Shown here: one piece after another, positions 1 to 10,846 of the stretch
How positions within the stretch are numbered: the first letter of the stretch is position 1
Layout of the letters: the number at the start of each line of letters is the position of its first letter
From: Ruegeria arenilitoris
GTDB taxonomy: Bacteria; Pseudomonadota; Alphaproteobacteria; Rhodobacterales; Rhodobacteraceae
Assembly: GCF_013032855.1 (NCBI RefSeq)
Contig: NZ_WQDA01000001.1
Location: 1,185,501-1,249,500, forward strand
Direction: 5' to 3'
DNA: 64,000 nt
Notes under the pieces: model-generated
Seen by the model: only the letters and a program-made list of their open reading frames with translations
Told to the model about the DNA's origin: nothing
Databases searched by the model: none
Translations under genes and position numbers: made by a program

Positions 1-406
1 CAAGGATTGCCGTTTCATGATGGATTTCCGGGTCGTCCCCGGCGAGCAGGCATCAGCTTGGAAAGAAGCCTATCTGGAACAGGTAAGAGTGGCGGAAAGG
101 AAGATGCAGCAAGTGCATCCGGACGCCCATATCGAGGTGAAGGCCAGCTTTGCCGTTCCGGCGTTGGTCCCGGAAACCGATGGCGAAGCCGAGACGCTGG
201 TGCGCGCCCTTACAGGCGACAACGCAACCCATGTCGTCAGCTATGGCACCGAAGCCGGTCAGTTTCAGGAAGCCGGTTACTCGGCCGTGATCTGTGGGCC
301 CGGAGATATCGCTCAGGCGCACCAGCCGAACGAATACATCACGATCGCTCAGTTCAACGCCGGCCATGACTTCATGCAGCGTCTGGTCTACAAACTGGCG
401 GCGTGA
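1..406 (+). CDS. argE: Acetylornithine deacetylase-like protein (C-terminal part, 5' end outside window)
   Basis: The reading frame is open from the first complete codon at position 2 to the stop at 406, so the gene begins upstream of the window. About 134 residues are visible. They match the end of the M20 dimerisation domain (MDFRVVPGEQ) and the C-terminal catalytic part of ArgE-type enzymes (VVSYGTEAGQF, then SAVICGPGDIAQAHQPNEYI, with the acidic and histidine residues typical of the zinc site). ArgE removes the acetyl group from N-acetylornithine in arginine synthesis, but in this group such genes often act on other N-acyl amino acids. Three further M20 genes follow on the same strand, which favours an amino-acid deacylation cluster. 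The family is clear; the substrate is inferred. Confidence 0.8.
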   Translation, partial: KDCRFMMDFRVVPGEQASAWKEAYLEQVRVAERKMQQVHPDAHIEVKASFAVPALVPETDGEAETLVRALTGDNATHVVSYGTEAGQFQEAGYSAVICGPGDIAQAHQPNEYITIAQFNAGHDFMQRLVYKLAA

Positions 407-461
407 CCCAAAAGAGGCACTGGAAACTCAGGATTTCAGTCAGAAGCTCGGAGAGTTGAAC

Positions 462-1628
462 ATGCCGGTCAAAAACAGACTTGCTGAAATGCACGCCGAG
501 ATCACCAAGTGGCGGCGGCACCTGCATGCGCATCCCGAGTTGATGTACGACGTTCATGAAACCGCCGGCTTCGTTGTCGACCGACTCAAGGCGTTCGGTG
601 TCGATGAAATCACGCCGGGTATAGGTAAAACCGGTGTCGTGGCCGTGATCCGAGGGCGGACGGACACGCAGGGGCGGGTGATCGGGTTGCGGGCCGACAT
701 GGATGCCTTGCCGATCAACGAGGCGACCGGACTGGACTATGCCTCGACCGTGCCGGGCAAGATGCATGCCTGCGGGCATGACGGGCACACGTCGATCTTG
801 CTCGGCGCTGCGCAATATCTTGCCGAGACGCGCAATTTCGACGGAACGGTGGTTCTGATCTTTCAACCAGCCGAAGAAGGCGGAGCCGGCGGTCTGGCCA
901 TGTGCCGCGATGGGCTTATGGATCGATGGGGCATTCAGGAAGTCTACGGCTTGCACAACATGCCCGGCCTGCCTGTCGGAGAGTTCGCAATCCGGCCCGG
1001 CGCGCTGCTGGCGTCGTCGGACGAGTTCGAGATTGTCGTGACCGGCAAAGGTGGCCACGCCGCCGCACCGCATGAAGCCATCGACACAACCTTGGTGGCA
1101 TCGCATATCGTGGTTGCGCTGCAATCGGTTGTATCCCGCACCGTTGATCCAATCCGACGGGTGGTGCTGACGGTGGGGACGTTTGAAACTGACAGCGTCG
1201 CCTCGAACGTGATTGCGCACACGGTCCGGCTGCAGGGCACGGTTCGCACACTGGACCCGGAATACCGTGGCATCGCCGAGGAGCGCGTGCGCCGGATCGC
1301 CGAAGACACAGCCTCGGCTTTTGGCGCCAAAGCCCGCGTGACCTGGACGCCCGGCTACCCGGTGACGGTGAACTCCGAGGCGGAAACGGCCTTCGCCGCC
1401 GAAGCCGCCGAGGCGGTGGCCGGCAAGGTCAATGACGCAACGGATCCGATCATGCCGTCGGAAGACTTCGCCTACATGCTTGAAGAACGGCCCGGAGCCT
1501 ACATCTTCTTGGGGAACGGCGACACGGCCATGTGCCACCATCCCGAATACAATTTCGACGACCAGGCCATTCCGGCCGGATGCAGCTGGTTCGCCGAGCT
1601 CGTCGAACGACGAATGCCCATCGCCTGA
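462..1628 (+). CDS. M20 family amidohydrolase, tandem copy 1 (hippurate hydrolase/aminoacylase-like)
   Basis: A 388-residue M20D peptidase-family enzyme expected to hydrolyse N-acyl amino acids in the cytoplasm. The start ATG at 462 follows a GGAGAG ribosome site and gives the same N-terminus (MPVKNRLAEM) as the two following paralogues; a longer frame upstream overlaps argE and is not needed. Family signatures are present: HACGHDGH, QPAEEGG, GGHAAAPHE and PSEDFAYML, which provide the metal-binding Cys, His and Glu residues. The protein is the most diverged of the three copies (DVHETAGFVV where the others have DTHRTSALVA). It lies 55 bases after argE and 16 bases before copy 2, so one transcript is likely. 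The natural substrate is not known from sequence. Confidence 0.88.
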   Translation: MPVKNRLAEMHAEITKWRRHLHAHPELMYDVHETAGFVVDRLKAFGVDEITPGIGKTGVVAVIRGRTDTQGRVIGLRADMDALPINEATGLDYASTVPGKMHACGHDGHTSILLGAAQYLAETRNFDGTVVLIFQPAEEGGAGGLAMCRDGLMDRWGIQEVYGLHNMPGLPVGEFAIRPGALLASSDEFEIVVTGKGGHAAAPHEAIDTTLVASHIVVALQSVVSRTVDPIRRVVLTVGTFETDSVASNVIAHTVRLQGTVRTLDPEYRGIAEERVRRIAEDTASAFGAKARVTWTPGYPVTVNSEAETAFAAEAAEAVAGKVNDATDPIMPSEDFAYMLEERPGAYIFLGNGDTAMCHHPEYNFDDQAIPAGCSWFAELVERRMPIA

Positions 1629-1644
1629 AACAGGAAAGACAGTC

Positions 1645-2808
1645 ATGCCGATCAAGAACCGTTTTGCCGAAATGCACCCCGAAATCACCGGTTGGCGGCG
1701 CGACATACATCAACACCCCGAAATTCTCTACGATACCCATCGGACCAGCGCATTGGTTGCGGAAAAACTGAAAGAGTTCGGTTGCGACGATGTCGTGACC
1801 GGAATTGGCCGGACCGGGGTGGTCGGCGTGATCAAGGGCAGGACCGACACCCAAGGCCGCGTGATCGGTCTGCGGGCCGATATGGATGCGCTGCCAATGC
1901 AAGAGCAGACGGGAGCGGAATATGCCTCCAAGACTGCGGGCGCCATGCATGCCTGCGGCCATGACGGTCACACTGCGATGGTTCTGGGCGCCGCCAAATA
2001 TCTGGCCGAGACCCGAAACTTCGATGGGACCGCGATCGTGATCTTTCAGCCGGCCGAAGAAGGCGGCAACGGTGCGGAAGCCATGTGCCAGGACGGTTTG
2101 ATGGACCGCTTCGGCATCCAGGAAGTCTATGCGATGCACAACGTTCCGGGCCTGCCGACCGGGCAGTTTGCCATTCGCTCCGGGCCTCTGCTGGCGGCGG
2201 CGGACGAGTTCGACATCCATATTGAAGGCCGCGGCGGTCATGCCGCCAAGCCGCAGGAAACCGTGGACACGACGGTCATGCTGTCGCAACTGATCGTGGC
2301 CCTGCAGACCATCGTTTCGCGCAACGCCGACCCAATCTTGCAGGCCGTTCTGTCGGTCACTGCGGTCGAGACCTCGTCGAATGCATTTAACGTGATCCCG
2401 CAATCGGCCCGCCTGCGTGGCACCGTCCGCACCCATTCGAACGAGATGCGCGACCTGATCGAACAGCGGCTGAATGAAGTTGTGCAAGGTGTCGCGGCGA
2501 CCATAGGTGGCACCGCCACGGTGACCTACTCGCGCGGCGTTCCCGTCACGATCAACGCGGAAGAGCAGACTGGATATGCAGAATCCGCGGCAATTGCCGT
2601 GGGTGGCAGCTGTGCCGAGGCACCGATTGTGATGGGGGGTGAAGACTTCTCGTTCATGTTGCAGGAACGTCCCGGGGCCTTCATAGTCCTGGGAAATGGC
2701 GACAGCGCCGGGCTTCACCACCCCGAATACGATTTCAATGACGAGATCATTCCGATCGGTTGCTCGTGGTTTGCAGAAATGGTCGAACGCCGGATGCCGG
2801 TGGCCTGA
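1645..2808 (+). CDS. M20 family amidohydrolase, tandem copy 2
   Basis: A 387-residue paralogue of its two neighbours. It begins at ATG 1645 (MPIKNRFAEM), 16 bases after copy 1 ends. The metal-site motifs HACGHDGH, QPAEEGG, GRGGHAAKPQE and GGEDFSFML are intact, so the enzyme should be active. It is closest to copy 3 in the N-terminal third (HRTSALVAEKLKEFGCD is identical in both). Differences between copies cluster around the substrate pocket and dimerisation domain, for example DEFDIHIEGR here against DQFDITFEGR in copy 3. That suggests different acyl or amino acid preferences, an inference rather than something visible. Confidence 0.88.
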   Translation: MPIKNRFAEMHPEITGWRRDIHQHPEILYDTHRTSALVAEKLKEFGCDDVVTGIGRTGVVGVIKGRTDTQGRVIGLRADMDALPMQEQTGAEYASKTAGAMHACGHDGHTAMVLGAAKYLAETRNFDGTAIVIFQPAEEGGNGAEAMCQDGLMDRFGIQEVYAMHNVPGLPTGQFAIRSGPLLAAADEFDIHIEGRGGHAAKPQETVDTTVMLSQLIVALQTIVSRNADPILQAVLSVTAVETSSNAFNVIPQSARLRGTVRTHSNEMRDLIEQRLNEVVQGVAATIGGTATVTYSRGVPVTINAEEQTGYAESAAIAVGGSCAEAPIVMGGEDFSFMLQERPGAFIVLGNGDSAGLHHPEYDFNDEIIPIGCSWFAEMVERRMPVA

Positions 2809-2833
2809 GATTTTTTAAGGAGAGAAGACGAAG

Positions 2834-3997
2834 ATGCCAGTGAAGAACCGCTTTGCCGAATTGCAGGATGAAATCACCGCCTGGCGGCGTGATATTCACG
2901 AGAATCCTGAAATTCTGTTCGATACGCATCGCACCAGCGCGCTGGTTGCGGAAAAGCTGAAAGAATTCGGCTGCGACGAGGTGGTCACGGGGATTGGCCG
3001 CACCGGAGTTGTCGGGGTGATCAAAGGCAAGGTCGACACCAAGGGGAAGGTGATCGGATTGCGGGCGGATATGGACGCTTTGCCGATCCACGAAGCGACG
3101 GGGTTGGACTATGCTTCGAAAACGCCGGGTGCGATGCATGCCTGCGGCCATGACGGCCACACCGCCATGCTGCTGGGGGCGGCAAAATACCTGTCGGAAA
3201 CGCGCAATTTCGACGGAACCGTCGTTGTGATCTTCCAACCCGCCGAGGAGGGCGGCGGCGGCGGCCGCGAGATGTGCGAAGACAACCTGATGGAGCGTTG
3301 GGGCATTCAGGAAGTCTACGGAATGCACAATTGGCCCGGTAAGCCTGTGGGCAGCTTCTCGATCCGGCCGGGGGCGTTCTTCGCGGCGACTGATCAGTTC
3401 GATATCACGTTCGAAGGTCGTGGCGGCCATGCCGCCAAACCGCATGAAACCGTGGACACCACTGTCATGACTGCGCAGGCCGTTCTGGCGTTGCAGACCA
3501 TCGCGTCGCGCAATGCCGATCCGATCGATCAGGTCGTTGTTTCGGTCACCTCGTTCGAGACTTCGTCGAAGGCGTTCAACGTGATCCCGCAGAAAGTGCA
3601 GATCAAGGGCACCGTGCGCACGATGAGCAAAGAGATGCGCGACCTTGCTGAGCAGCGCATCAACGAAATCTGCTCGGGCGTCGCTGCGACATTCGGCGGC
3701 ACTGCCGATGTCACTTATATCCGGGGCTATCCGGTCATGATCAACAGCGATGAGCAGACCGAGTTCGCCGCCGAGGTCGCCCGCTCGATCTCGGGGGCCT
3801 GCGAGGAGGCACCTTTGGTCATGGGCGGCGAAGACTTCGCCTACATGCTGGAAGAACGTCCCGGTGCCTATATCCTGGTCGGCAATGGCGACACGGCGAT
3901 GGTTCACCACCCGGAATACAACTTCAACGACGAGGCGATTCCTGCCGGGTGCAGCTGGTGGGCCGAGATCGTCGAACAGCGGATGCCCGCAGCCTGA
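2834..3997 (+). CDS. M20 family amidohydrolase, tandem copy 3
   Basis: The third 387-residue M20D copy, starting at ATG 2834 after an AAGGAGAG ribosome site. HACGHDGH, QPAEEGG, GRGGHAAKPHE and GGEDFAYML are all present. It follows copy 2 by 25 bases and ends 39 bases from the convergent waaA stop, so it closes the operon. Some DNA stretches match copy 1 better (around GIQEVYG and EDFAYMLEERPGAY), while the N-terminal third matches copy 2, a mosaic pattern that hints at recombination among the copies. Probable function: hydrolysis of N-acylated amino acids; substrate unknown. Confidence 0.88.
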   Translation: MPVKNRFAELQDEITAWRRDIHENPEILFDTHRTSALVAEKLKEFGCDEVVTGIGRTGVVGVIKGKVDTKGKVIGLRADMDALPIHEATGLDYASKTPGAMHACGHDGHTAMLLGAAKYLSETRNFDGTVVVIFQPAEEGGGGGREMCEDNLMERWGIQEVYGMHNWPGKPVGSFSIRPGAFFAATDQFDITFEGRGGHAAKPHETVDTTVMTAQAVLALQTIASRNADPIDQVVVSVTSFETSSKAFNVIPQKVQIKGTVRTMSKEMRDLAEQRINEICSGVAATFGGTADVTYIRGYPVMINSDEQTEFAAEVARSISGACEEAPLVMGGEDFAYMLEERPGAYILVGNGDTAMVHHPEYNFNDEAIPAGCSWWAEIVEQRMPAA

Positions 3998-4036
3998 TAC
4001 CGTGGCGGGGGCGCAGGTTCCCGCTGCCGCTTGCGG

Positions 4037-5347
4037 TCAGCAGCCTGCGTTCTCCAGACCCAGCTTGTCGCATAGCGTATCCACAACCGAATCCAGCGCC
4101 GATTTCTGGGTGTTCACGCAGGATTGCGCCGCCGCTTGCGCCGCTGCCAGCGCCGATCTGTCCGACAGCCAGAGCTCGACCGCTTTGGCCAACTCGGGTG
4201 CCGAAGCGACTTCGACCGCGCCGCCGCTGTCCACCAGCGGGGCAAATGTCTCGGCGAAATTGTAGTAACCCGGCCCAGTGATCACTGCGGCCCCGGCTTG
4301 TGCGGGCTCGAACGGGTTGTGGCCGCCGATTTCCTTCAGCGACCCGCCCAGAAACACGATCGGGCACAACGCGTACCACGTTCCGGTTTCGCCCAGCGTG
4401 TCGGCCACATAGACCTGCGTCTCGTCGGTGATCGGCTGCCCGGCGCTGCGCAGGGCATGGCTTTGACCTGCGGCATCAATCAGGGCGCAGACCTCGTCCC
4501 GCCGTTCCGGGTGGCGGGGGATGAGCAGCAGCAGCAGATCGGGCCAGCGGTTCAGCAATTCGGCATGGCCGGCCAGAACGGTCTCCTCCTCGCCCGCATG
4601 GGTCGAGCTGGCGATCCAGACCGGCCGCGCGCCGATCTGGGTGCGGATCTGCGTCAGCGTGTCTTGATCCACCGGCAGCGGATCGGACATGGCCTTGAGG
4701 TTGGTTCCGGGCTGCACCAGATCGGCGGGCGCGCCCATGGCGATCAGGTTTGCGGCCGTGCGGTCGTTTTGCGTCAGGAACAGGCGGAACTGGCTCAGGA
4801 CATAGCGGGCGGTGTCGGGGCGCTTCTTCCACCCGGTCACCGACTTCTCGGACAGGCGCGCGTTCAGCAGGGCCAGAGGCGTTCCACGCCGGGCGGTCTC
4901 GACGATCAGGCGTGGCCAGATCTCGCTTTCGACGAAGACGCCGGCATCGGGCCGCCAGTGATCCAGAAACCGCGCCACCGGGCCGGCGCTGTCCAGAGGG
5001 GGGTATTGGTGGCGGGTGCGCGGCGGCAGACGTTTTTCCACCAGCGCCGCCGAGGTCGGGGTGCCAGAGGTGATCAGGAACTGCGCGTCCTCGATCCGTT
5101 CGCTCATACGCTTGATCAGGCTCAGAACCGACAGGCTCTCGCCCACGCTGGCCGCATGGAACCAGATCAGCCGACCGTCGGGCCGGGGCTGGCTCGCATG
5201 GCCCAGCCGCTCGCGCTGGCGGACCTCGGAAACACCCGCCGTCTGCAGCTTGGCGCGAACGGTGCGCCAGGCCAATGGCATGGCGATGGACGTCAACGCG
5301 CAGTACATACGGTACAGCGTCGTGGGTTGCCCCGACTGGTCTGCCAT
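4037..5347 (-). CDS. waaA: 3-deoxy-D-manno-octulosonic acid (Kdo) transferase
   Basis: A 436-residue GT30-family glycosyltransferase that adds Kdo from CMP-Kdo to lipid A precursor at the inner face of the cytoplasmic membrane. A short N-terminal hydrophobic anchor (about residues 11-25) is followed by the hallmarks IWFHAASVGE, VFVESEIWPRL, NARLSEKS and, in the C-terminal domain, FLGGSLKEIGGHNPFEPA with the conserved GGHN. Length and architecture are normal for WaaA/KdtA. The start codon lies one base after the moaA stop, so the two are cotranscribed although their roles are unrelated. Confidence 0.92.
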   Translation of the reverse strand: MADQSGQPTTLYRMYCALTSIAMPLAWRTVRAKLQTAGVSEVRQRERLGHASQPRPDGRLIWFHAASVGESLSVLSLIKRMSERIEDAQFLITSGTPTSAALVEKRLPPRTRHQYPPLDSAGPVARFLDHWRPDAGVFVESEIWPRLIVETARRGTPLALLNARLSEKSVTGWKKRPDTARYVLSQFRLFLTQNDRTAANLIAMGAPADLVQPGTNLKAMSDPLPVDQDTLTQIRTQIGARPVWIASSTHAGEEETVLAGHAELLNRWPDLLLLLIPRHPERRDEVCALIDAAGQSHALRSAGQPITDETQVYVADTLGETGTWYALCPIVFLGGSLKEIGGHNPFEPAQAGAAVITGPGYYNFAETFAPLVDSGGAVEVASAPELAKAVELWLSDRSALAAAQAAAQSCVNTQKSALDSVVDTLCDKLGLENAGC

Positions 5348-5348
5348 G

Positions 5349-6356
5349 TCAGCCGCCCGTGTGGCTCATGTGACGGCTCATCTGGCCATCGATCTTCTGG
5401 CGGGAATAGTCGAAATCATGGCCCTTGGGCTTGAGGGTAATCGCCGCGCGGATCGCCTGTTCCAGCGGCTCTTCGCTGTCGGGATGGTCGCGCAGGGGCG
5501 CGCGCAGGTCGGCCATGTCCTCTTGCCCCAGGCACATGTACAACTCGCCCGTGCAGGTCAGGCGTACCCGGTTGCAACTTTCACAGAAATTATGGCTGAG
5601 CGGCGTGATGAAGCCGATCTTCTGCCCGGTTTCCTCCAACCGGACATAGCGCGCCGGTCCGCCCGTGCGCTCGGCCAGATCGGTGACGGTATATTGGTTT
5701 TCGTACTCGGCCCGGACGTCCTTCAGCGACCAGTACTGGTCCAGCCGGTCCTCGTTGCCGATGTCACCCATGGGCATGACCTCGATCCAGGTAAGGTCCA
5801 TGTCGCGTTCGGCGCACCAGCGGGTGATCTTGGGCAGTTCGTCCTCGTTGAACCCTTTCAGGGCCACCGCGTTGATCTTGACGCGCAACCCGGCCTTCTG
5901 CGCGGCATCGATCCCGCCCAGGACCTGTTTCAAGCGACCCCAACGGGTGATCTGGGCGAATTTGTCCTCGTCCAGCGTGTCGAGCGAGACATTCACCCGC
6001 CGCACCCCGGAGGCATACAGGTCGTCGGCGAACCGGGCGAGTTGCGAGCCATTGGTGGTCAGCGTCAGCTCTTTCAGTGCGCCGCTGTCCAGATGCCGGG
6101 TCATCGAGTCGAAGAACCCCATGATCCCGCGGCGCACAAGCGGCTCGCCCCCGGTGATCCGCAGCTTTTCCACGCCCAGCCGGACGAAGGTCGAACACAT
6201 CCGGTCCAGTTCTTCCAGCGTCAGCAGCTCTTTCTTGGGCAGAAAGGTCATGTTTTCAGACATGCAGTAGACACAGCGGAAATCGCAGCGGTCCGTGACG
6301 GAGACGCGGAGATAGGTGATTGCGCGGGCAAACGGGTCGATCAACGGAGCAGTCAT
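5349..6356 (-). CDS. moaA: GTP 3',8-cyclase (molybdenum cofactor biosynthesis protein A)
   Basis: A 335-residue radical SAM enzyme that converts GTP to 3',8-cyclo-GTP, the first step of molybdopterin synthesis. The start is placed at ATG 6356 ([11 protein letters not shown]); a TTG two codons upstream is possible but weaker. The N-terminal cluster motif CDFRCVYC supplies C24, C28 and C31. The C-terminal cluster motif [18 protein letters not shown] gives the second [4Fe-4S] site. The protein ends in the conserved Gly-Gly tail (HTGG) needed for activity. The gene comes first in a two-gene minus-strand unit with waaA. No other moa gene is in the window. Confidence 0.95.
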   Translation of the reverse strand: MTAPLIDPFARAITYLRVSVTDRCDFRCVYCMSENMTFLPKKELLTLEELDRMCSTFVRLGVEKLRITGGEPLVRRGIMGFFDSMTRHLDSGALKELTLTTNGSQLARFADDLYASGVRRVNVSLDTLDEDKFAQITRWGRLKQVLGGIDAAQKAGLRVKINAVALKGFNEDELPKITRWCAERDMDLTWIEVMPMGDIGNEDRLDQYWSLKDVRAEYENQYTVTDLAERTGGPARYVRLEETGQKIGFITPLSHNFCESCNRVRLTCTGELYMCLGQEDMADLRAPLRDHPDSEEPLEQAIRAAITLKPKGHDFDYSRQKIDGQMSRHMSHTGG

Positions 6357-6447
6357 GCCCAATAGGTAAAGCGCACCGTGCCTTGCGACAAGTCAGAACT
6401 GCGCTTGAGGGGTGGAACGCGGGCGCGGGCAGGGGTAGGCTGGTTGC

Positions 6448-6852
6448 ATGCGATACCTGTTTGTCATTATTCCTGCGTTTTTGACCGGCTGTGATGCGGT
6501 GCGGCAAAGCCTTGATCGCGCCCCGGATGCGGAACCTGCGCAGACGACAGAAACCGCCGCTGCGACCGAAGAGGTGGAAGCAACGCCTGTTGCGGCCGTG
6601 AACACCGGATGGGCCGGCGCCAAGACAACGATTGCCGGACTGGGCGATCCGAACAAGCCCGGACGCTGGCTTGAAACGCCGTTGGTCGAAACAGAGATCA
6701 ATGGCCGGGTGGTCGTGCCCAAGACGGGCGCGCAGGCCTATATCACACTTGTACCGGCGCCCTCAGGCGGCAGCCGCCTGTCGGTTGAGGCGATGCGTGC
6801 GCTATTGGTGCCGTTTGACGAACTGGTTGAACTGGACGTTTATTCCAACTGA
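6448..6852 (+). CDS. Small putative lipoprotein of unknown function
   Basis: A 134-residue protein with a very short signal sequence (MRYLFVIIPAFLTGC) in which C15 is the likely lipidated cysteine. The next 45 residues are rich in Ala, Thr and Glu, a typical flexible tether. The C-terminal 80 residues (WAGAKTTIAGLGDPNKPGRW, VVPKTGAQAYITLVPAPSGG, FDELVELDVYSN) look folded. I recall similar small proteins in other Rhodobacteraceae under an unreliable dehydratase name. Its last 13 bases overlap the end of alkD on the opposite strand. No function can be assigned. Confidence 0.7.
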   Translation: MRYLFVIIPAFLTGCDAVRQSLDRAPDAEPAQTTETAAATEEVEATPVAAVNTGWAGAKTTIAGLGDPNKPGRWLETPLVETEINGRVVVPKTGAQAYITLVPAPSGGSRLSVEAMRALLVPFDELVELDVYSN

Positions 6853-7526
6853 TCTTTCAGGTACTTGCCGGCCTCTTTGCGGGCAAACGGCTTCATCGCG
6901 TCACCATGCGCGGCCAGAAACGCCCGCACCCGGTCGGGGTCATGTTTGGACAGGTCGCGCAGCCACCAAGCCACCGCCTTCTGGATGAACCAGTCGCGAT
7001 CAGGGGCATAACCGGCGGCCCACCCCAGAATTCGGTCGCGGCGCTCAAGGTCTTCGGGCTTGGGGTGGTTCTGCTTGGTCCAGGGCAGGGTGGCCACCAG
7101 CGCCGCGCGTCGGGTCCACATGTGATCCGAGGTCGTCCAGCTTTCGACCTGGTCCAGCCGCGACGGATCGGCCCACAGGCGCTTTTGCACGGCCATGCTC
7201 GCATGATCGGCCACCGCCCAGGCGTCGAAATCGGGCAGCCAGCTTTGCAGCAGGTCCCAAACCGCCTGATCGGGGCGGATGCGCGCTTGGGTCAGCAGCT
7301 TGGCGGCGGCCAGCCGCGCCTCGTGGATGTTGGTCTGCCACAGCTGATCGGCCAGCGCGACACGGGCGTCCACGTCCATCTGCTGCCGCCAGCTTTTGGT
7401 CAGATCATTCAGCACCGGATTCGGTACCCCAAGATAGGGACGATCGACCTTATGATAGGCCGCCATCTGGGCGGCCCGATCCGGGTCGGCATACGCCTTG
7501 ATCTGGTCCAGAGGGCTGTCCGGCAT
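6840..7526 (-). CDS. DNA alkylation repair protein, AlkD-like
   Basis: A 228-residue all-helical protein of the AlkD family, HEAT-like-repeat glycosylases that excise positively charged alkylated bases. Aromatic and acidic residues in the repeats (LPDFDAWAVADHASM, RRAALVATLPW, FIQKAVAWWLRDLSKHDP) fit the family, and the length is standard. It begins 6 bases after the glmS stop and is last in the glmU-glmS-alkD run. The link to cell wall precursor genes is probably only positional. The 3' end overlaps the convergent lipoprotein gene by 13 bases. Confidence 0.82.
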   Translation of the reverse strand: MPDSPLDQIKAYADPDRAAQMAAYHKVDRPYLGVPNPVLNDLTKSWRQQMDVDARVALADQLWQTNIHEARLAAAKLLTQARIRPDQAVWDLLQSWLPDFDAWAVADHASMAVQKRLWADPSRLDQVESWTTSDHMWTRRAALVATLPWTKQNHPKPEDLERRDRILGWAAGYAPDRDWFIQKAVAWWLRDLSKHDPDRVRAFLAAHGDAMKPFARKEAGKYLKDQLE

Positions 7527-7532
7527 GGCGGT

Positions 7533-9356
<1,824 letters not shown>

Positions 9357-9360
9357 TTAC

Positions 9361-10713
9361 TCAGGCTCCCTTGTCCCGGCGTGCCTTTTTCGCCTTCAGC
9401 ATCTCGAACAGCTTGCGGGCATAGCCCGGTTTGTTTTCCTGTTTGGCGCGACCCACCGCCAGGGCGTCGGGTTCGATGTCGCGGGTCACGATGGTGCCCG
9501 TGGCCGTCATCGCGCCGCTGCCCACGGTGACCGGGGCCACCAGCATGGTGTTCGAGCCGACAAAGACGTTCTCGCCGATCACCGTGCGGTGCTTCATCAC
9601 GCCATCATAGTTGCAGGTGATGGTGCCCGCGCCGATATTCGTACCCGCGCCGACCGACGCATCGCCGATATAGCTGAGGTGATTGACCTTGGCGCCCTCG
9701 GCGATTTCGGCATTCTTGATCTCGACGAAATTGCCGATACGGGTGTTCTCGGCCAGTTCCGCCCCCGGGCGCAGCCGGGCATAGGGGCCGACCACGGCGC
9801 CGCGGCTGACATGGCAGCCTTCCAGGTGCGAAAACGCCCGGATCGCCGCGCCGCTTTCGACCGTGACGCCGGGGCCGAAGACCACGTTGGGTTCGATCAC
9901 CGTGTCGCGGCCGATCACCGTGTCGGCAGCCAGATAGACCGTCTCGGGGGCCATCAGGGTGACGCCCAGATCCAGTAGCTCGGCCCGGGCGCGGGCCTGG
10001 AACACGGCGTCGGCCGCGGCCAGATCAGCGCGCGAGTTCACGCCCAGCGTCTGCGCCTCGTCGCACGAAACGGCGGTGACCTTCAGGCCGCGGTCGCGCG
10101 CGATCTCGACCACGTCGGTCAGGTAGTATTCGCCCGACGCGTTGTCGTTTCCGACCGCGTCGATCAGGTCGAACAGGGTGCCCGCGTCACAGGCCAGAAG
10201 ACCGGAGTTGCAGAAGGTTATGGCGCGTTCTTCATCTGACGCATCCTTGAACTCGACGATCCGTTCCAGAGCATCTCCGTTCATCACCAAACGGCCATAC
10301 CGGGCCGGGTCGGCGGCCTCGAAGCCCAGGATCACCAGATCGTTGTCAGCCCGCGCGGCGATCATGCGCTCCAGCGTGTCGGGCTGCAGAAACGGGGTAT
10401 CGCCGTACAGAACGACCACGTCGCCGGTGAACCCGTCCAAAGCCGCGCGCGCCTGGGCGACGGCATGGGCGGTGCCCAACTGTTGGTCCTGCACGACGAT
10501 GCGGGCGTCTTCATCCTCGGCCTGCGCGACTTTGGCCACCGCCTCGGCGCCGTGGCCGGTGACGATGGCCGTGCGTTCGGGTGCCAGAACCGACCCGGCG
10601 CGCATGGCGTGCACCAGCATCGGAACCTGGGCGATCGGGTGCAGAACCTTTGGGATATCCGAATTCATCCGGGTGCCTTTTCCGGCGGCAAGGATGACAA
10701 GGGCAGTGCTCAT
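9361..10713 (-). CDS. glmU: Bifunctional UDP-N-acetylglucosamine pyrophosphorylase / glucosamine-1-phosphate acetyltransferase
   Basis: A 450-residue two-domain enzyme completing UDP-GlcNAc synthesis. The N-terminal uridyltransferase domain begins with the nucleotide-binding loop LAAGKGTRMNSDIPKVLH and contains YGDTPFL and the metal-binding region NSRADLA. From about residue 250 hexapeptide repeats form the left-handed beta helix of the acetyltransferase domain (RLRPGAEL, GNFVEIKNAEI, LSYIGDASVG, GAGTITCNYDG, VGSNTMLVAPV). It is the promoter-proximal gene of the glmU-glmS-alkD run and diverges from the phosphatase gene at 10847. Confidence 0.97.
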   Translation of the reverse strand: MSTALVILAAGKGTRMNSDIPKVLHPIAQVPMLVHAMRAGSVLAPERTAIVTGHGAEAVAKVAQAEDEDARIVVQDQQLGTAHAVAQARAALDGFTGDVVVLYGDTPFLQPDTLERMIAARADNDLVILGFEAADPARYGRLVMNGDALERIVEFKDASDEERAITFCNSGLLACDAGTLFDLIDAVGNDNASGEYYLTDVVEIARDRGLKVTAVSCDEAQTLGVNSRADLAAADAVFQARARAELLDLGVTLMAPETVYLAADTVIGRDTVIEPNVVFGPGVTVESGAAIRAFSHLEGCHVSRGAVVGPYARLRPGAELAENTRIGNFVEIKNAEIAEGAKVNHLSYIGDASVGAGTNIGAGTITCNYDGVMKHRTVIGENVFVGSNTMLVAPVTVGSGAMTATGTIVTRDIEPDALAVGRAKQENKPGYARKLFEMLKAKKARRDKGA

Positions 10714-10846
10714 GAATGCGTTTTCTCTTTTGTTTTGTCGCGGTCCGTTTTATCCGCTGAGGGCAAAGGCGCAAGCCGTTCGGCCATCAAACAAGATTGC
10801 CGTTTGCAACACGACATGGCGGAAAACTGCCGAGCAAGGAGACAGA

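Noticed and set aside
372-3910. Long minus-strand frames (387-444 residues) opposite the M20 genes
   Set aside because: Each mirrors a real M20 gene in the complementary frame and has the same repeated composition; no ribosome sites or domains.
9357-9360. A glmS ribozyme or leader upstream of glmS
   Set aside because: Only four bases separate glmU from glmS, and the glmS ribozyme is a Gram-positive feature.
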